Shown here piece by piece: positions 48,517 to 58,014 of a stretch of DNA of 64,000 nt. The position numbers were made by a program, and so were the translations under genes. Origin of the DNA: Leclercia adecarboxylata. Its GTDB lineage: Bacteria; Pseudomonadota; Gammaproteobacteria; Enterobacterales; Enterobacteriaceae. The stretch is from assembly GCF_023639785.1 (NCBI RefSeq), contig NZ_CP098325.1, positions 124,001 to 188,000 of the forward strand. Reading direction: 5' to 3'. The notes beneath the pieces are model-generated. The model saw only the letters and a program-made list of their open reading frames with translations, made no database searches and was not told the origin of the DNA. Numbering within the stretch: the first letter of the stretch is position 1; each line of letters begins with the position of its first letter.

Positions 48517-49491
48517 TCAGGATCTGGCCTGCGGATTGACGCAGTTTTTATCGACCTTGCCCTGCAGGGCGTCGATCAGGTTCTCCACCGCACAGGCCGC
48601 CATGTTGTAGCGGGTTTCGTGCGTGGCAGAGCCAATGTGCGGCAGGGCCACCACGTTAGGCATCTTCAGCAGTTCTGAGCTGGTCGGCAGCGGCTCCTGC
48701 TCAAACACGTCCAGCCCCGCCGCGTGGATCTCTCCGTTTTTCAGCGCCGCAATCAGCGCCTGCTCATCCACTACCGGCCCGCGTCCCGCATTAATAAAGA
48801 TGGCGGACTTCTTCATCTTCGCAAACTGCGCCTGGCCGATCATATGGTGAGTTTCATCGGTCAGCGGCAGGATCAGGCAGACGAAGTCCGCTTCCTGCAA
48901 CAGGGTATCCAGGTCGCAGTAGCGGGCGTTAAAGCGTTCCTCCGCTTCTTTATGCTGGCGGCGCGCGTTATACAGAACCGGCATATTGAAACCGAAGTGG
49001 GCGCGCTGGGCCAGCGCCAGACCGATGCGGCCCATGCCGACGATACCCAGAGTTTTGCCATGCACGTCGGTACCGAACCAGTCCGGGCCAATGCTTTTGG
49101 TCCATTCCCCGGCTTTGACGCGTTCGGCTACTTCCACCACGCGACGCGCGCTGCTGAGCACCAGCGCCATCAGCGTATCCGCCACGGTCTCGGTAAGTAC
49201 GGTTGGCGTATGCATCAGCAGGACATGGCGGGCATTCAGCGCATCGACGTCGAAGTTGTCATAGCCCACCGAAATGGTTGAGGTTGCACGCAGCGCAGGC
49301 ATCTTCTCCAGCAGCGCGGCATCCACTTTTTCGCTGGAGCCGAGCAGCCCGACAGCACTGGCGAACGCCTCGGCATGCTGCTGTACCGTCTCCGGGCTCA
49401 GGTTGTTAACCCGGGTAACGGTGAAATGATCTTCAAGGCGCTGCTGTAACGCGTCAGGCAGGGCTTTATACAAAATGACGGACGGCTTCAT
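48517..49491 (-). CDS. ghrB: 2-ketogluconate / glyoxylate / hydroxypyruvate reductase GhrB
   Basis: GhrB (TiaE) reduces glyoxylate, hydroxypyruvate and 2-keto-D-gluconate with NADPH. The 324 residues match E. coli GhrB. D-2-hydroxyacid dehydrogenase features are [17 protein letters not shown] (nucleotide-binding glycines), [10 protein letters not shown] (catalytic Arg), a Glu in [10 protein letters not shown], and the catalytic His in [11 protein letters not shown]. It starts 27 bases after a kguT-like gene, so here it is the last gene of a ketogluconate operon. It may act as the KguD reductase for 6-phospho-2-ketogluconate. In E. coli the preceding kgu genes are absent. Confidence 0.9.
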   Translation of the reverse strand: MKPSVILYKALPDALQQRLEDHFTVTRVNNLSPETVQQHAEAFASAVGLLGSSEKVDAALLEKMPALRATSTISVGYDNFDVDALNARHVLLMHTPTVLTETVADTLMALVLSSARRVVEVAERVKAGEWTKSIGPDWFGTDVHGKTLGIVGMGRIGLALAQRAHFGFNMPVLYNARRQHKEAEERFNARYCDLDTLLQEADFVCLILPLTDETHHMIGQAQFAKMKKSAIFINAGRGPVVDEQALIAALKNGEIHAAGLDVFEQEPLPTSSELLKMPNVVALPHIGSATHETRYNMAACAVENLIDALQGKVDKNCVNPQARS

Positions 49492-49518
49492 GCTAATCTC
49501 CGTTGATTTTTAAAGGGT

Positions 49519-50799
49519 TCAGGCGTGGCGTGCGCCGACGGGAATGTTTTGATTATTAGCAGGCTTAACAATTAAAGTAAGCCACACTGAGGCAAAAAGC
49601 GCCACCCCCATAAAGATGTACGAGGCCGACGGGCCGCCGGTCACACCGTTCAGATAACCCACGAACCATGAACCAAAGAATGAACCCAGCGCACCCATGC
49701 TGTTGATCAGCGCCATCGCGCCGCCCGCTACGTTACGCGGCAGCATTTCCGGGATGATGGCAAAGAACGGACCATAAGGCGCGTACATGGCGGCACCGGC
49801 GATCACCAGCAGGGTGTAAGAGATCCAGAAGTGGTTTGCACCCACCGCCCAGGAACCAATAAAGGCACAGGCAGCAATCAACAGCAGCGGCCAGACGAAC
49901 AGCTTACGGTTTTGCAGTTTATCCGACGCCCAGGAGACCACAATCATGGCGATGGTTGCCGCAAGATAGGGAACGGAGGAGAGCCAGCCCACCTCGACCA
50001 TACCGAGGTTATCGCCCGCGCTGCGGATGATGGACGGCAGCCACAGAACAAAACCGTAAACCCCGATGCTCCAGGTGAAGTACTGCATGCACAGCAGGAC
50101 CACGTTGCGGGAGCGGAAGGCTTCGCCGTAGTTACGCACTGCTTTCAGACCCTGCTGCTCTTTATCCAGTTGCGCCTGCAGGGCTGCTTTTTCATCTTCC
50201 GAAAGCCATTTGGCCTGGGCCGGTTTGTCTTTTACCAGCACCCACCAGCAGAAGGCCCAGATCACCGCTGGAACGCCTTCAATAATGAACATTTCGCGCC
50301 AGCCGAAGGACTGGATCAGATACCCGGAGACCACCGACATCCACAGCACCGTGACCGGGTTGCCAAGAATAAGGAAGGTGTTGGCACGCGAGCGTTCAGA
50401 TTTGGTAAACCAGTTGCTGATGTAGATCAGCATCGCCGGCATCACCGCCGCTTCCACCACGCCAAGAATAAAGCGAATGGCCGCCAGCGCCGGGATGTTA
50501 TTCACGACCCCGGTCAGGGAAGCACAGGCGCCCCAGAGGATCAGGCAGATGAAGATCAGCTTACGCACGCTGCGGCGTTCGGCATAGATAGCGCCGGGGA
50601 TCTGGAAAAAGAAGTAACCGAGGAAGAAGAGGGCACCCAGCAGCGAGGAGATACCTTTGGTGATCCCCAGGTCTTCGGTAATGCCTGCGGCAGACGCGAA
50701 GCTAAAGTTCGCGCGGTCAAGGTACGCCAGGCTGTATGTGATGAACACGACAGGCATGATGTACCACCAGCGTTTTACTGCGTTTGTTGCATTGTTCAT
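49519..50799 (-). CDS. kguT: MFS transporter, probable 2-ketogluconate permease
   Basis: A 426-residue anion:cation symporter (ACS) family MFS protein with twelve predicted helices. The ACS-type motif FITYSLAYLDRANFSFA is in helix 1, with LSSLLGALFFLGYFFFQIPGA and, after helix 4, SNWFTKSERSRANTFLI. The substrate is inferred from context: it is flanked by a kguK-like kinase and ghrB, the composition of Pseudomonas kguEKTD operons. A tartrate or glucarate relative of the same family cannot be excluded from sequence alone. Confidence 0.72.
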   Translation of the reverse strand: MNNATNAVKRWWYIMPVVFITYSLAYLDRANFSFASAAGITEDLGITKGISSLLGALFFLGYFFFQIPGAIYAERRSVRKLIFICLILWGACASLTGVVNNIPALAAIRFILGVVEAAVMPAMLIYISNWFTKSERSRANTFLILGNPVTVLWMSVVSGYLIQSFGWREMFIIEGVPAVIWAFCWWVLVKDKPAQAKWLSEDEKAALQAQLDKEQQGLKAVRNYGEAFRSRNVVLLCMQYFTWSIGVYGFVLWLPSIIRSAGDNLGMVEVGWLSSVPYLAATIAMIVVSWASDKLQNRKLFVWPLLLIAACAFIGSWAVGANHFWISYTLLVIAGAAMYAPYGPFFAIIPEMLPRNVAGGAMALINSMGALGSFFGSWFVGYLNGVTGGPSASYIFMGVALFASVWLTLIVKPANNQNIPVGARHA

Positions 50800-50869
50800 A
50801 GGTTTGCCTCTGTGGTTGAGGAAATGACCGCCGCTGTCTGTAGGGTACAGGGTGGCTTAATATTTAGCT

Positions 50870-50906
50870 CCCTCTCCCCTTTGGGGAGAGGGTTGGGGTG
50901 AGGGGA
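50870..50906. repeat. CCCTCTCCC-type inverted repeat (copy 5)
   Basis: CCCTCTCCCC-TTT-GGGGAGAGGG, a perfect 10-bp stem, followed by TTGGGGTGAGGGG. It lies between kguK-like and kguT-like genes of the same operon. Confidence 0.7.
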
Positions 50907-50907
50907 T

Positions 50908-51846
50908 TTATTCCCCTAACTGTTCCCGATTGGGTAATCCTTCGCTGTCGCCCTGAACCTGGATCGCCAGCGAGCCGATGAGATTGCCGCGCGTGACGGC
51001 CTGATGCAGCGTTTTGCCTTCCAGCAGCGCGCTGATCACGCCTACGGCAAAGCCGTCACCCGCGCCGACGGTATCGACAACGTTCTCCACCTTCACCGCT
51101 GCCACCGCACCTTGCTCGCCCTCGGCAGTTTTATACCAGGCGCCATCGGCACCGGTTTTCAGGATCACGGCTTTTACCCCCTTGTTCAGATAAAAATCAG
51201 CGATCCCTTCCGGGGTTTTTTCCCCGGTCAGAATGAAGCCCTCTTTCAGGCCGGGTAACACCCAGTCGGCCTGAAAGGCGAGGTGGTTCAGCTTCTCCAC
51301 CATCTCCGCTTCGCTTTTCCACAGCACCGGACGCAGGTTCGGATCGAAGGAGAGAGTTTTGCCCGCGGCTTTCATGGCACCCGCCGCATGATCGAGCAGG
51401 GCGTAAGAGCTGGGGGACAACGCCGCCGCCACGCCGCTCAGGTGCAGATGCCTTGCTGCGGTAAACCAGACAGGACTGAAATCTTCCACTGACAGATGGC
51501 TGGCAGCAGAGCCTTTGCGGAAATACTCCACAATGGGATCGGTTCCATCGGTAACCTTAGATTTCAGCTGAAAACCGGTGGGGTAACGTCCATCCAGGGT
51601 CACGCCTGCGGTGTCGATGCCCTCTTTTTTCAGGGTGTCGAGCACAAACTGGCCGAAGCTGTCATTGCCGACGCGACTCACCCAGCCTACCTTCAGGCCA
51701 AGGCGTGCCAGCCCGGTGGCAACGTTCAGTTCGGCACCCGCAACGCGCTTCATAAAATGGTCAACTTCGCTTAAGTCGCCGGTGTGGGTGGCCACAAACA
51801 TGGCCATGGCTTCACCAATGGTGATGACATCCAGAGCGTTCGGCAT
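50908..51846 (-). CDS. kguK: 2-ketogluconate kinase (PfkB family)
   Basis: A 312-residue ribokinase/PfkB-family sugar kinase. It begins ALDVITIGEAMAMFVA, has the first PfkB-type glycine region AGAELNVATGLARLGLKVGWVSRVGND, and ends with the second signature DTVGAGDGFAVGVISALLE (anion hole and catalytic Asp). In the ketogluconate pathway it would make 6-phospho-2-keto-D-gluconate. The close relative 2-keto-3-deoxygluconate kinase is the main alternative; context favours ketogluconate. The start at 51846 has GAGGAG upstream; kguE ends four bases before it. Confidence 0.78.
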   Translation of the reverse strand: MPNALDVITIGEAMAMFVATHTGDLSEVDHFMKRVAGAELNVATGLARLGLKVGWVSRVGNDSFGQFVLDTLKKEGIDTAGVTLDGRYPTGFQLKSKVTDGTDPIVEYFRKGSAASHLSVEDFSPVWFTAARHLHLSGVAAALSPSSYALLDHAAGAMKAAGKTLSFDPNLRPVLWKSEAEMVEKLNHLAFQADWVLPGLKEGFILTGEKTPEGIADFYLNKGVKAVILKTGADGAWYKTAEGEQGAVAAVKVENVVDTVGAGDGFAVGVISALLEGKTLHQAVTRGNLIGSLAIQVQGDSEGLPNREQLGE

Positions 51847-51850
51847 CGCG

Positions 51851-52600
51851 TTACTCCTCACGCAGTAAATTAACGTAGTGACGGGTGACAGCCGTCAGGT
51901 CTGGCCCTTCGAGAGGGAACTCGATCCCACGCGGCACATCGGCGGGCAGTTGCTCCAGCAGGGCCTGCCAGCGGGTGCTGTCGTTGTCCGGCGGCACGGC
52001 GCGATAGCGCTGCTGATGAGGAACGGCGGCCTTAACGTGGATATAGCTCACCGCAGGGGCCAGATGCTTCGCGGCCTCTTCCGGGGATTCGCCCACCCAC
52101 AGCCAGTTGCCCATATCAAAGGTCAGCGTAACCGGCAGGTTCATCACCCGGCAGGCCGCTTTAAAGCGCTGCATCGGTGCCAGCTGGCCGCAACGGGTCT
52201 GGTCGTTTTCGACCACCAGCGTCATACCGCTTTCATCAAGAAGGGCACGGAGGGCATCAAGCTGCTGCTTGTCGCTGAAGTTGCCCAGGGAGACTTTCAG
52301 CCACAGGGCGTTGAGCGTCGCGGCTTCGGACAGGTAGCGGGGCAGCATCGGGTTGAGAGCGCCGTCCGGGGTAAAAAGAGCATCCGGAGCGGAATAGCAG
52401 GCCAGCAGGCCGAGCAGTTCAATGGATCCGGCCAGCGTGGGTAAGGTTGCCAGCTCGGCATCGCTGAATAACTCACGGCGGATTTCGACGCCGTCGGCAC
52501 CTGCCCCGGCGATCACGTGCAGCATGGCGCGCTGGCCTCCTGCTTCACGTACCTTGTCAGCGCCATACGCGGCGGTGACGACAATAATTTTTCTGCCCAT
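51851..52600 (-). CDS. kguE: KguE-like TIM-barrel sugar epimerase/isomerase
   Basis: A 249-residue protein of the xylose-isomerase-like TIM-barrel (AP-endonuclease-2) family. Visible barrel elements are HVIAGAGADGVEIRRELFS, LVVENDQTRCGQ (metal-ligand Glu), and LTFDMGNWLWVGESPEE with a metal-binding Asp. KguE is the putative epimerase found in ketogluconate operons, with unproven activity. It is the first gene of the kgu unit; a PtxS-like operator lies just upstream. It is four bases from kguK. Confidence 0.72.
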   Translation of the reverse strand: MGRKIIVVTAAYGADKVREAGGQRAMLHVIAGAGADGVEIRRELFSDAELATLPTLAGSIELLGLLACYSAPDALFTPDGALNPMLPRYLSEAATLNALWLKVSLGNFSDKQQLDALRALLDESGMTLVVENDQTRCGQLAPMQRFKAACRVMNLPVTLTFDMGNWLWVGESPEEAAKHLAPAVSYIHVKAAVPHQQRYRAVPPDNDSTRWQALLEQLPADVPRGIEFPLEGPDLTAVTRHYVNLLREE

Positions 52601-52640
52601 CGGCGGACTCCATCACGTAGCTGATACTCTTTACGCTAGA

Positions 52641-52654
52641 TGGAACCGGTTCCA
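52641..52654. promoter_or_regulatory. PtxS-like operator TGGAACCGGTTCCA upstream of the kgu genes
   Basis: A perfect 14-base palindrome centred on CCGG, 41 bases upstream of kguE and just after the regulator gene. Pseudomonas PtxS binds TGAAACCGGTTTCA, which differs at only the two mirrored third positions. It has the usual LacI/GalR operator form. Confidence 0.75.
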
Positions 52655-52701
52655 AAGAAAAGTTCAGGATGCTGGATTTATGATCGCCATCACGAAGGGG
52701 G

Positions 52702-53718
52702 TTAACGGGTCGTGGAGCCGCGGACGATCAGCTCGCCGGAGAAGACCTGCTCGCGGACGGCATCATCGGCACCGTTGATCCGGCGCACGACCTGCTCGAC
52801 GGCGGCGAAGCCAATCTGCCAGGTGGGCTGTTTGAGGGTGGTAATGCCGACACCGGCCAGCTCGGCCCACTCCAGCTCGTCAAAGCCCAGCAGCCCGATA
52901 TCGCTGCCCCAGTGCAGGCCAATGCGCTTGAGCGAGCGGGCGACCTGCAGCGTTAATGCGCCGTTCGCGGAGATGACCGCCTTGCGCATGCCGCGATGGC
53001 GGGTATGGAACTCGCGCAGGGCATTATCCAGCCGATCGGCTTCATGAAGTGGGAGTTCGATATTCTCGGCGACCACGCCAGGATAGCGGGCGAGGGTGGC
53101 GCGGAATGCGCTCAGGCGTTCGCGGCGGGTATTGACCATTCCCAGCGGTTCGCTCAGGAACAGGATCGCTTCAAAACCTTGATCTATCAGGTGCTCGGTA
53201 GCTGTGGTGGCGGCCTGGGTGTTATCCAGCCCGACGACATCACAGGCGAAGTCCGGGATTTTGCGGTCAATCAGCACCATTGGCAGGGAGGACTGTTGCA
53301 GGCGGTTCAGTCCCTCTTCACGCATCCCCACGGCATTGACCACGATGCCCTCAACCTGATAGCTGCGCAGCAGGTCGAGGTAGTGCAGCTCCTGATCGAG
53401 CTCGTTGTTGGTGTTACACACCAGCGGGGTGAAGCCTTTTTCCCGGCAGGCCGTTTCGATGCCGCTGAGGACGTTAACGGAGTAGGGATTAGTAATATCG
53501 GCGATAATCAGCCCAATCAGGCGGGTTCGGCCACGCTTCAGGCCCCGGGCCATCAGGCTGGGGCGATAGTCGAGGTCGGCGATAGCCTGTTCAATGCGGG
53601 CCAGCAGCGCGTCGGAAAGCAGGTGTTTTTCGCCGTTGAGATAACGGGAAATACTGGTTTTACCGGTTTTTGCGGCTTTCGCTACGTCGCTGATGGTGGG
53701 CCGTGCTGATTTGCTCAT
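52702..53718 (-). CDS. LacI-family regulator, PtxS-like
   Basis: A 338-residue LacI/GalR repressor. The N-terminal helix-turn-helix is at about 8-30 (TISDVAKAAKTGKTSISRYLNG), with the hinge helix LMARGLKRGRTRLIGLIIADITNPY. The C-terminal sugar-binding domain includes VVGLDNTQAATTATEHL and IGLLGFDELEWAELAGVGITTLKQP. It precedes the kgu-like genes on the same strand, and a PtxS-like operator lies between. 2-Ketogluconate is the likely effector (inference). AAGGAA precedes the ATG at 53718; 33 upstream in-frame codons lack similarity. Confidence 0.82.
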   Translation of the reverse strand: MSKSARPTISDVAKAAKTGKTSISRYLNGEKHLLSDALLARIEQAIADLDYRPSLMARGLKRGRTRLIGLIIADITNPYSVNVLSGIETACREKGFTPLVCNTNNELDQELHYLDLLRSYQVEGIVVNAVGMREEGLNRLQQSSLPMVLIDRKIPDFACDVVGLDNTQAATTATEHLIDQGFEAILFLSEPLGMVNTRRERLSAFRATLARYPGVVAENIELPLHEADRLDNALREFHTRHRGMRKAVISANGALTLQVARSLKRIGLHWGSDIGLLGFDELEWAELAGVGITTLKQPTWQIGFAAVEQVVRRINGADDAVREQVFSGELIVRGSTTR

Positions 53719-53761
53719 CGCTGGTTTCCTTGCCTTGGTTGAGCATACCTTAGCGCGAAAA

Positions 53762-53793
53762 TGCCCGGTGGCGCTACGCTTACCGGGTCTGGG
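53762..53793. repeat. REP element upstream of the PtxS-like gene
   Basis: TGCCCGGTGGCGCTACGC...TACCGGGT, reverse orientation of the REP unit. Confidence 0.75.
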
Positions 53794-53810
53794 GTTTGTG
53801 CGGCCTGATG

Positions 53811-53843
53811 CCCTCACCCCGACCCTCTCCCAGAGGGAGAGGG
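53811..53843. repeat. CCCTCTCCC-type inverted repeat (copy 6)
   Basis: CCCTCTCCC-A-GAGGGAGAGGG-type hairpin preceded by CCCTCACCCCGA, the same two-part design as copies 2 and 5. Next to a REP element. Confidence 0.7.
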
Positions 53844-53854
53844 CGCAAATACTA

Positions 53855-53879
53855 AAAACGGCAACCAGGTTGCCGTTTT
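53855..53879. terminator. terminator downstream of yiaD
   Basis: AAAACGGCAACC-A-GGTTGCCGTTTT, a 12-bp perfect stem; on the minus strand it follows yiaD and ends in a T-run. Confidence 0.88.
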
Positions 53880-53887
53880 GCTTTTAT

Positions 53888-54550
53888 CTACTGAATCGGG
53901 CTTAAGGTGATCTCGACGCGACGGTTCTGCGCTTTGCCTTCCGCCGTGCTGTTGCTGGCGATCGGATTCGCCGGGCCCATGCCGCTGGTGCGAATGCGGT
54001 TCGCCGCCACGCCCTGAGTGATCAGCGAGCTGGCCACCGCGTCAGCACGCTGCTGGGAGAGACGCATGTTCAGATCCTGGCTGCCGGTGCTGTCGGTATA
54101 GCCCAGCACGTTCACGGCGGTTTTTTCATACTCTTTCAGCACCATCGCCACGCCGGTCAGGGTGTTGGCACCCGCCGGTTTCAGCGTTGCGCTGCTGCTG
54201 TCGAAAGTGACGTTGTTTGGCATGTTCAGAATGATGTTATCGCCGCTGCGGGTCACGCTTACGCCGGTACCCTGCATTTTGTCGCGCAGCTTCGCTTCCT
54301 GCACATCCATGTAATAACCCGCGCCGCCACCCAGCGCTGCGCCTGCTGCGGCACCAATCAGGGCACCTTTGCCGCGATCTTTTTTCGAGGAGGAGAGTGC
54401 GCCAACACCTGCGCCCACCAGGGAGCCGATGCCTGCGCCAATACCTGATTTACCTGCTTCGCGTTCGCCGGTGTAAGGGTTGGTGGTGCAGCCTGAAACA
54501 ACCAGGGCGCCGCTCACTACGGCGGCAATCATAAGTGCGCTTTTTTTCAT
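53888..54550 (-). CDS. yiaD: YiaD, OmpA-family outer-membrane lipoprotein
   Basis: A 220-residue lipoprotein with a lipobox (VVSGC, Cys about 21). A Gly-rich glycine-zipper segment follows at about 38-78 (AGIGSLVGAGVGALSS and GKGALIGAAAGAALGGGAGYY), then an OmpA-like peptidoglycan-binding domain to the end. The binding motif is NVLGYTDSTGSQDLNMRLSQQRADAV, with the Asp and Arg that contact diaminopimelate. In E. coli YiaD can suppress a bamD defect; its ordinary role is unclear. Confidence 0.94.
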   Translation of the reverse strand: MKKSALMIAAVVSGALVVSGCTTNPYTGEREAGKSGIGAGIGSLVGAGVGALSSSKKDRGKGALIGAAAGAALGGGAGYYMDVQEAKLRDKMQGTGVSVTRSGDNIILNMPNNVTFDSSSATLKPAGANTLTGVAMVLKEYEKTAVNVLGYTDSTGSQDLNMRLSQQRADAVASSLITQGVAANRIRTSGMGPANPIASNSTAEGKAQNRRVEITLSPIQ

Positions 54551-54718
54551 CTTCTTTCCTTAAGCTTTTTTATTCTTTGCCACGACGGGCGTGGCGGTTG
54601 ATTATGACGTCCAGTTACGGAGAAAATTCCGGGGATAACTCTTAAATTTGTGTCAAATCATAAACAGTCTCAATGAAGGCTGAGAAAACCTGCAACCGGC
54701 AATCCAGGAGCACACGCT

Positions 54719-57046
54719 GTGACCACTTCAACGAAAACCATTCTGACTGCAGCCCACTGGGGGCCCATGCTGGTCGAAACCGACGGCGACAGGGTACTGT
54801 CATCCCGTGGCGCGTTGCCGACAAAGCATCCCAACTCCCTGCAGACCGCGGTGCGCGACCAGGTGCACAGCAAAACGCGCGTGCGCTGGCCGATGGTGCG
54901 TAAAGGCTTTCTCGCCTCGCCGGATAACCCACAAGGGGTGCGCGGGCAGGATGAATTTGTGCGCGTCAGCTGGGATGAGGCGCTGACGCTTATCGATGCG
55001 CAGCATAAACGTATTCGCCAGAGCTATGGCCCATCGTCCATTTTCGCCGGTTCGTACGGCTGGCGCTCCAACGGCGTGCTGCACAAAGCTGCCACCCTGC
55101 TCCAGCGCTATATGAGCCTCGCAGGCGGCTACACCGGCCATCTGGGGGACTACTCAACCGGTGCGGCACAGGCCATCATGCCGTATGTGGTGGGCGGCAA
55201 CGAAGTCTATCAGCAGCAGACCAGCTGGCCGCTGGTGCTGAAGCACGCCGGGGTGGTGGTGCTGTGGAGCGCTAACCCGCTCAACACCCTTAAGATTGCG
55301 TGGAATGCCAGCGACGAGCAGGGGATGCAGTATTTTGACGCACTGCGTAAAAGCGGCAAGCGCCTGATCTGCATCGATCCGATGCGCTCCGAAACCATGG
55401 ATTTCTTTGGCGACAGCGCCGAGTGGATCGCCCCGCATATGGGCACCGATGTGGCAATGATGCTCGGCATCGCCCATACGCTGGTAGAAAACGGCTGGCA
55501 GGATGACGCTTTCCTGGCGCGCTGCACCTCCGGGTATGAAAAGTTTGCTGATTACCTGACCGGTGCGGCAGACGGTATCGCCAAAACGGCTGAATGGGCC
55601 GCGGACATTTGCGGCGTTCCGGCAGATAAAATTCGCGAACTCGCGGCGTTGTTCCACAATAACACGACGATGCTGATGGCTGGCTGGGGCATGCAGCGTC
55701 AGCAGTTTGGCGAGCAGAAACACTGGATGCTGGTCACCCTGGCGGCAATGCTCGGCCAGATTGGGACCCCGGGCGGTGGCTTTGGGCTTTCATATCACTT
55801 TGCCAACGGTGGTAACCCGACGCGTCGTGCGGCGGTGCTGGCCTCGATGCAGGGTTCGGTTAAGGGCGGTACCGACGCGGTGGATAAAATCCCGGTCGCC
55901 CGCATTGTTGAAGCCCTGGAAAATCCCGGCGGCTTTTATCAGCACAACGGTCTGGATCGCCACTTCCCGGATATTCGCTTTGTCTGGTGGGCCGGCGGCG
56001 CCAACTTTACCCACCATCAGGACACTAACCGCCTGATCCGCGCCTGGCAAAAACCGGAGCTGGTGGTGATCTCCGAGTGCTTCTGGACGGCGGCGGCGAA
56101 GCATGCCGATATTGTACTGCCGGCCACCACCTCGTTTGAACGCAACGACATGACCATGACCGGCGACTACAGCAACCAGCATATGGTGCCCATGAAGCGG
56201 GTTGTGGCCCCGCGCGATGAAGCGCGTGACGATCTTGACGTGTTTGCTGAGCTGAGTGAACGCTGGGAGCAGGGCGGCGGTGAGCGTTTCACCGAAGGCA
56301 AAACCGATCTGGAATGGCTGGAGTCGTTCTATGAGATTGCCGGGCAGCGCGGCGCGGCACAGGGGGTGACCTTAGCGCCCTTTGCTGAGTTCTGGGCAGC
56401 CAACGCTATCGTCGAAATGCCGGAGTCTGAAGACAATGCGAAGTTTGTGCGCTTCGCTGATTTCCGTCGCGATCCTGAGCGTCATCCGCTCAAAACCGAG
56501 AGCGGCAAAATCGTGCTGTACTCAGAGCGTATCGCCAGCTTCGGCTACGCCGATTGTCCACCACACCCGATGTGGCTGGCGCCGGACGAGTGGCAGGGTA
56601 ATGCCGAGCCGGGGCAACTGCAGATCCTCTCTGCCCACCCGGCGCACCGTCTGCACAGCCAGCTTAACTACTCATCCCTGCGCGAGCAGTACGCGGTGGC
56701 CGGACGCGAGCCGGTGACGCTGCACCCGGATGACGCCAGGGCGCGCGGTATTGCCGATGGCGACGTGGTACGGGTCTGGAACCATCGCGGCCAGGTGCTG
56801 GCCGGGGCGGTGGTCAGCGAAGGCATCAAGCCGGGGGTGATCTGCATTCACCAGGGGGCATGGCCGGATCTGGATCCTGAGAACGACGGGATTTGTAAGA
56901 ACGGGGCGGTTAACGTGCTGACCAAAGATATCCCCAGCTCGAAGCTGGGGAATGGTTGCGCGGGGAATACCGCGCTGGCGTGGCTGGAAAAATATCAGGG
57001 GCCGCTGCTTACGCTGACGGCGTTTGATCCGCCTGCCAGCTCATAA
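54719..57046 (+). CDS. bisC: biotin sulfoxide reductase BisC
   Basis: Molybdopterin enzyme that reduces biotin sulfoxide to biotin and also methionine S-sulfoxide; cytoplasmic in E. coli. The 775 residues match (777). No signal peptide is present. DMSO-reductase family features include [14 protein letters not shown] with the Mo-coordinating Ser, [28 protein letters not shown], and the C-terminal [16 protein letters not shown] and cofactor-contact GNTALAWLE. The start is GTG at 54719 with AGGAG eight bases upstream; no ATG is closer. The 3' end overlaps convergent yiaC by 38 bases. Confidence 0.95.
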   Translation: MTTSTKTILTAAHWGPMLVETDGDRVLSSRGALPTKHPNSLQTAVRDQVHSKTRVRWPMVRKGFLASPDNPQGVRGQDEFVRVSWDEALTLIDAQHKRIRQSYGPSSIFAGSYGWRSNGVLHKAATLLQRYMSLAGGYTGHLGDYSTGAAQAIMPYVVGGNEVYQQQTSWPLVLKHAGVVVLWSANPLNTLKIAWNASDEQGMQYFDALRKSGKRLICIDPMRSETMDFFGDSAEWIAPHMGTDVAMMLGIAHTLVENGWQDDAFLARCTSGYEKFADYLTGAADGIAKTAEWAADICGVPADKIRELAALFHNNTTMLMAGWGMQRQQFGEQKHWMLVTLAAMLGQIGTPGGGFGLSYHFANGGNPTRRAAVLASMQGSVKGGTDAVDKIPVARIVEALENPGGFYQHNGLDRHFPDIRFVWWAGGANFTHHQDTNRLIRAWQKPELVVISECFWTAAAKHADIVLPATTSFERNDMTMTGDYSNQHMVPMKRVVAPRDEARDDLDVFAELSERWEQGGGERFTEGKTDLEWLESFYEIAGQRGAAQGVTLAPFAEFWAANAIVEMPESEDNAKFVRFADFRRDPERHPLKTESGKIVLYSERIASFGYADCPPHPMWLAPDEWQGNAEPGQLQILSAHPAHRLHSQLNYSSLREQYAVAGREPVTLHPDDARARGIADGDVVRVWNHRGQVLAGAVVSEGIKPGVICIHQGAWPDLDPENDGICKNGAVNVLTKDIPSSKLGNGCAGNTALAWLEKYQGPLLTLTAFDPPASS

Positions 57047-57455
57047 GCCAGGTCGGGTGCTGGGTATCTTCCTGCCAGGCGCTGTCTTCAATGCGAAAGC
57101 CCTGCGCATGATAGAAATTCACCGCCCGACTGTTCTTCTGGTAGACCTCGAGGCTTAAATACGGGTAGCGCTGCTGAACATGGTTTATCAGCGCATGCCC
57201 GATGCCTTTGCCCGCCCAGGCGGGATCGATAAACAGCGCGCCGATGAACCTGGACTCCATCACGCTGATAAACCCGCGAATAGCGCCTTCCTCTTCCCAT
57301 ACCCACGTCTCGGCCGAAGGCAGGTAAACCTCCCGCACCACCTCCTCGCTCTCCACCCAATACTGCGCATCGATAAACGGATGGGCGACAGTGGTACTCT
57401 CCAGCCACAGGGTCAGCAGCGGCTCGACGTCGTCACTGAGCCATTTGCGGATCAT
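57009..57455 (-). CDS. yiaC: YiaC, GNAT N-acetyltransferase
   Basis: 148-residue GNAT acetyltransferase. The acetyl-CoA-binding region is [23 protein letters not shown] (Q/RxxGxG/A-type), followed by [23 protein letters not shown]. coli YiaC was reported to acetylate protein lysines. The longer open frame (31 more codons) overlaps tag further, but MIRKWL at 57455 matches the family start. It overlaps tag by 23 bases upstream and bisC by 38 bases downstream. Confidence 0.9.
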   Translation of the reverse strand: MIRKWLSDDVEPLLTLWLESTTVAHPFIDAQYWVESEEVVREVYLPSAETWVWEEEGAIRGFISVMESRFIGALFIDPAWAGKGIGHALINHVQQRYPYLSLEVYQKNSRAVNFYHAQGFRIEDSAWQEDTQHPTWLMSWQADQTPSA

Positions 57456-58014
57456 GTTGACCTCCGGGGTGCCAGTCACAGGCGGTAACGTGATCGTTGA
57501 CCAGCCCGCAGGCCTGCATAAAGGCGTAACAGATGGTGCTGCCGACAAACTTAAAGCCGCGCTTTTTTAACGCCTTCGAGAGGGCATCGGAGGTGGGCGT
57601 CGAGGCGGGGATCTGCGCCAGCGTTGCTGCCCGGGTCACCTGCGGCGCGTTATCGACAAAGGACCAGATAAAATCGGAAAAGCGCTCGCCGCGCTCTTCC
57701 ATCGCCAGGTAAGCGCGGGCGTTGCCGATGATGGCTTCGATTTTGCCCCGATGGCGAATAATGCCCGCATCCAGCACTAACCTGTCGACATCCTCGACGG
57801 TCATCTCTGCCACCTGAACCGGATCGAACTGGTGGAAAGCCTGACGATAGTTTTCGCGCTTTTTAAGCACGGTGATCCAGGATAATCCGGCCTGCTGACC
57901 CTCAAGGCAAATCATCTCGAATAATTTCTTTCCATCAGTTTCCGGCACGCCCCACTCTTTATCGTGATAGGCGATGTAGAGCGGATCCTGGCTAACCCAG
58001 CCACAACGTTGCAT
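57433..58014 (-). CDS. tag: DNA-3-methyladenine glycosylase I
   Basis: Tag removes 3-methyladenine from alkylated DNA. The 193 residues align with E. coli Tag (187). Zinc ligands are visible: Cys4 (MQRCGW), His17 (AYHDKEWG), and the C-terminal His and Cys of VNDHVTACDWH. The 3-meA pocket includes Glu of DKEWG and Trp in LSWITVLKKR. The gene ends inside yiaC, so the two are probably one operon, as in E. coli. Confidence 0.96.
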   Translation of the reverse strand: MQRCGWVSQDPLYIAYHDKEWGVPETDGKKLFEMICLEGQQAGLSWITVLKKRENYRQAFHQFDPVQVAEMTVEDVDRLVLDAGIIRHRGKIEAIIGNARAYLAMEERGERFSDFIWSFVDNAPQVTRAATLAQIPASTPTSDALSKALKKRGFKFVGSTICYAFMQACGLVNDHVTACDWHPGGQHDPQMAQ

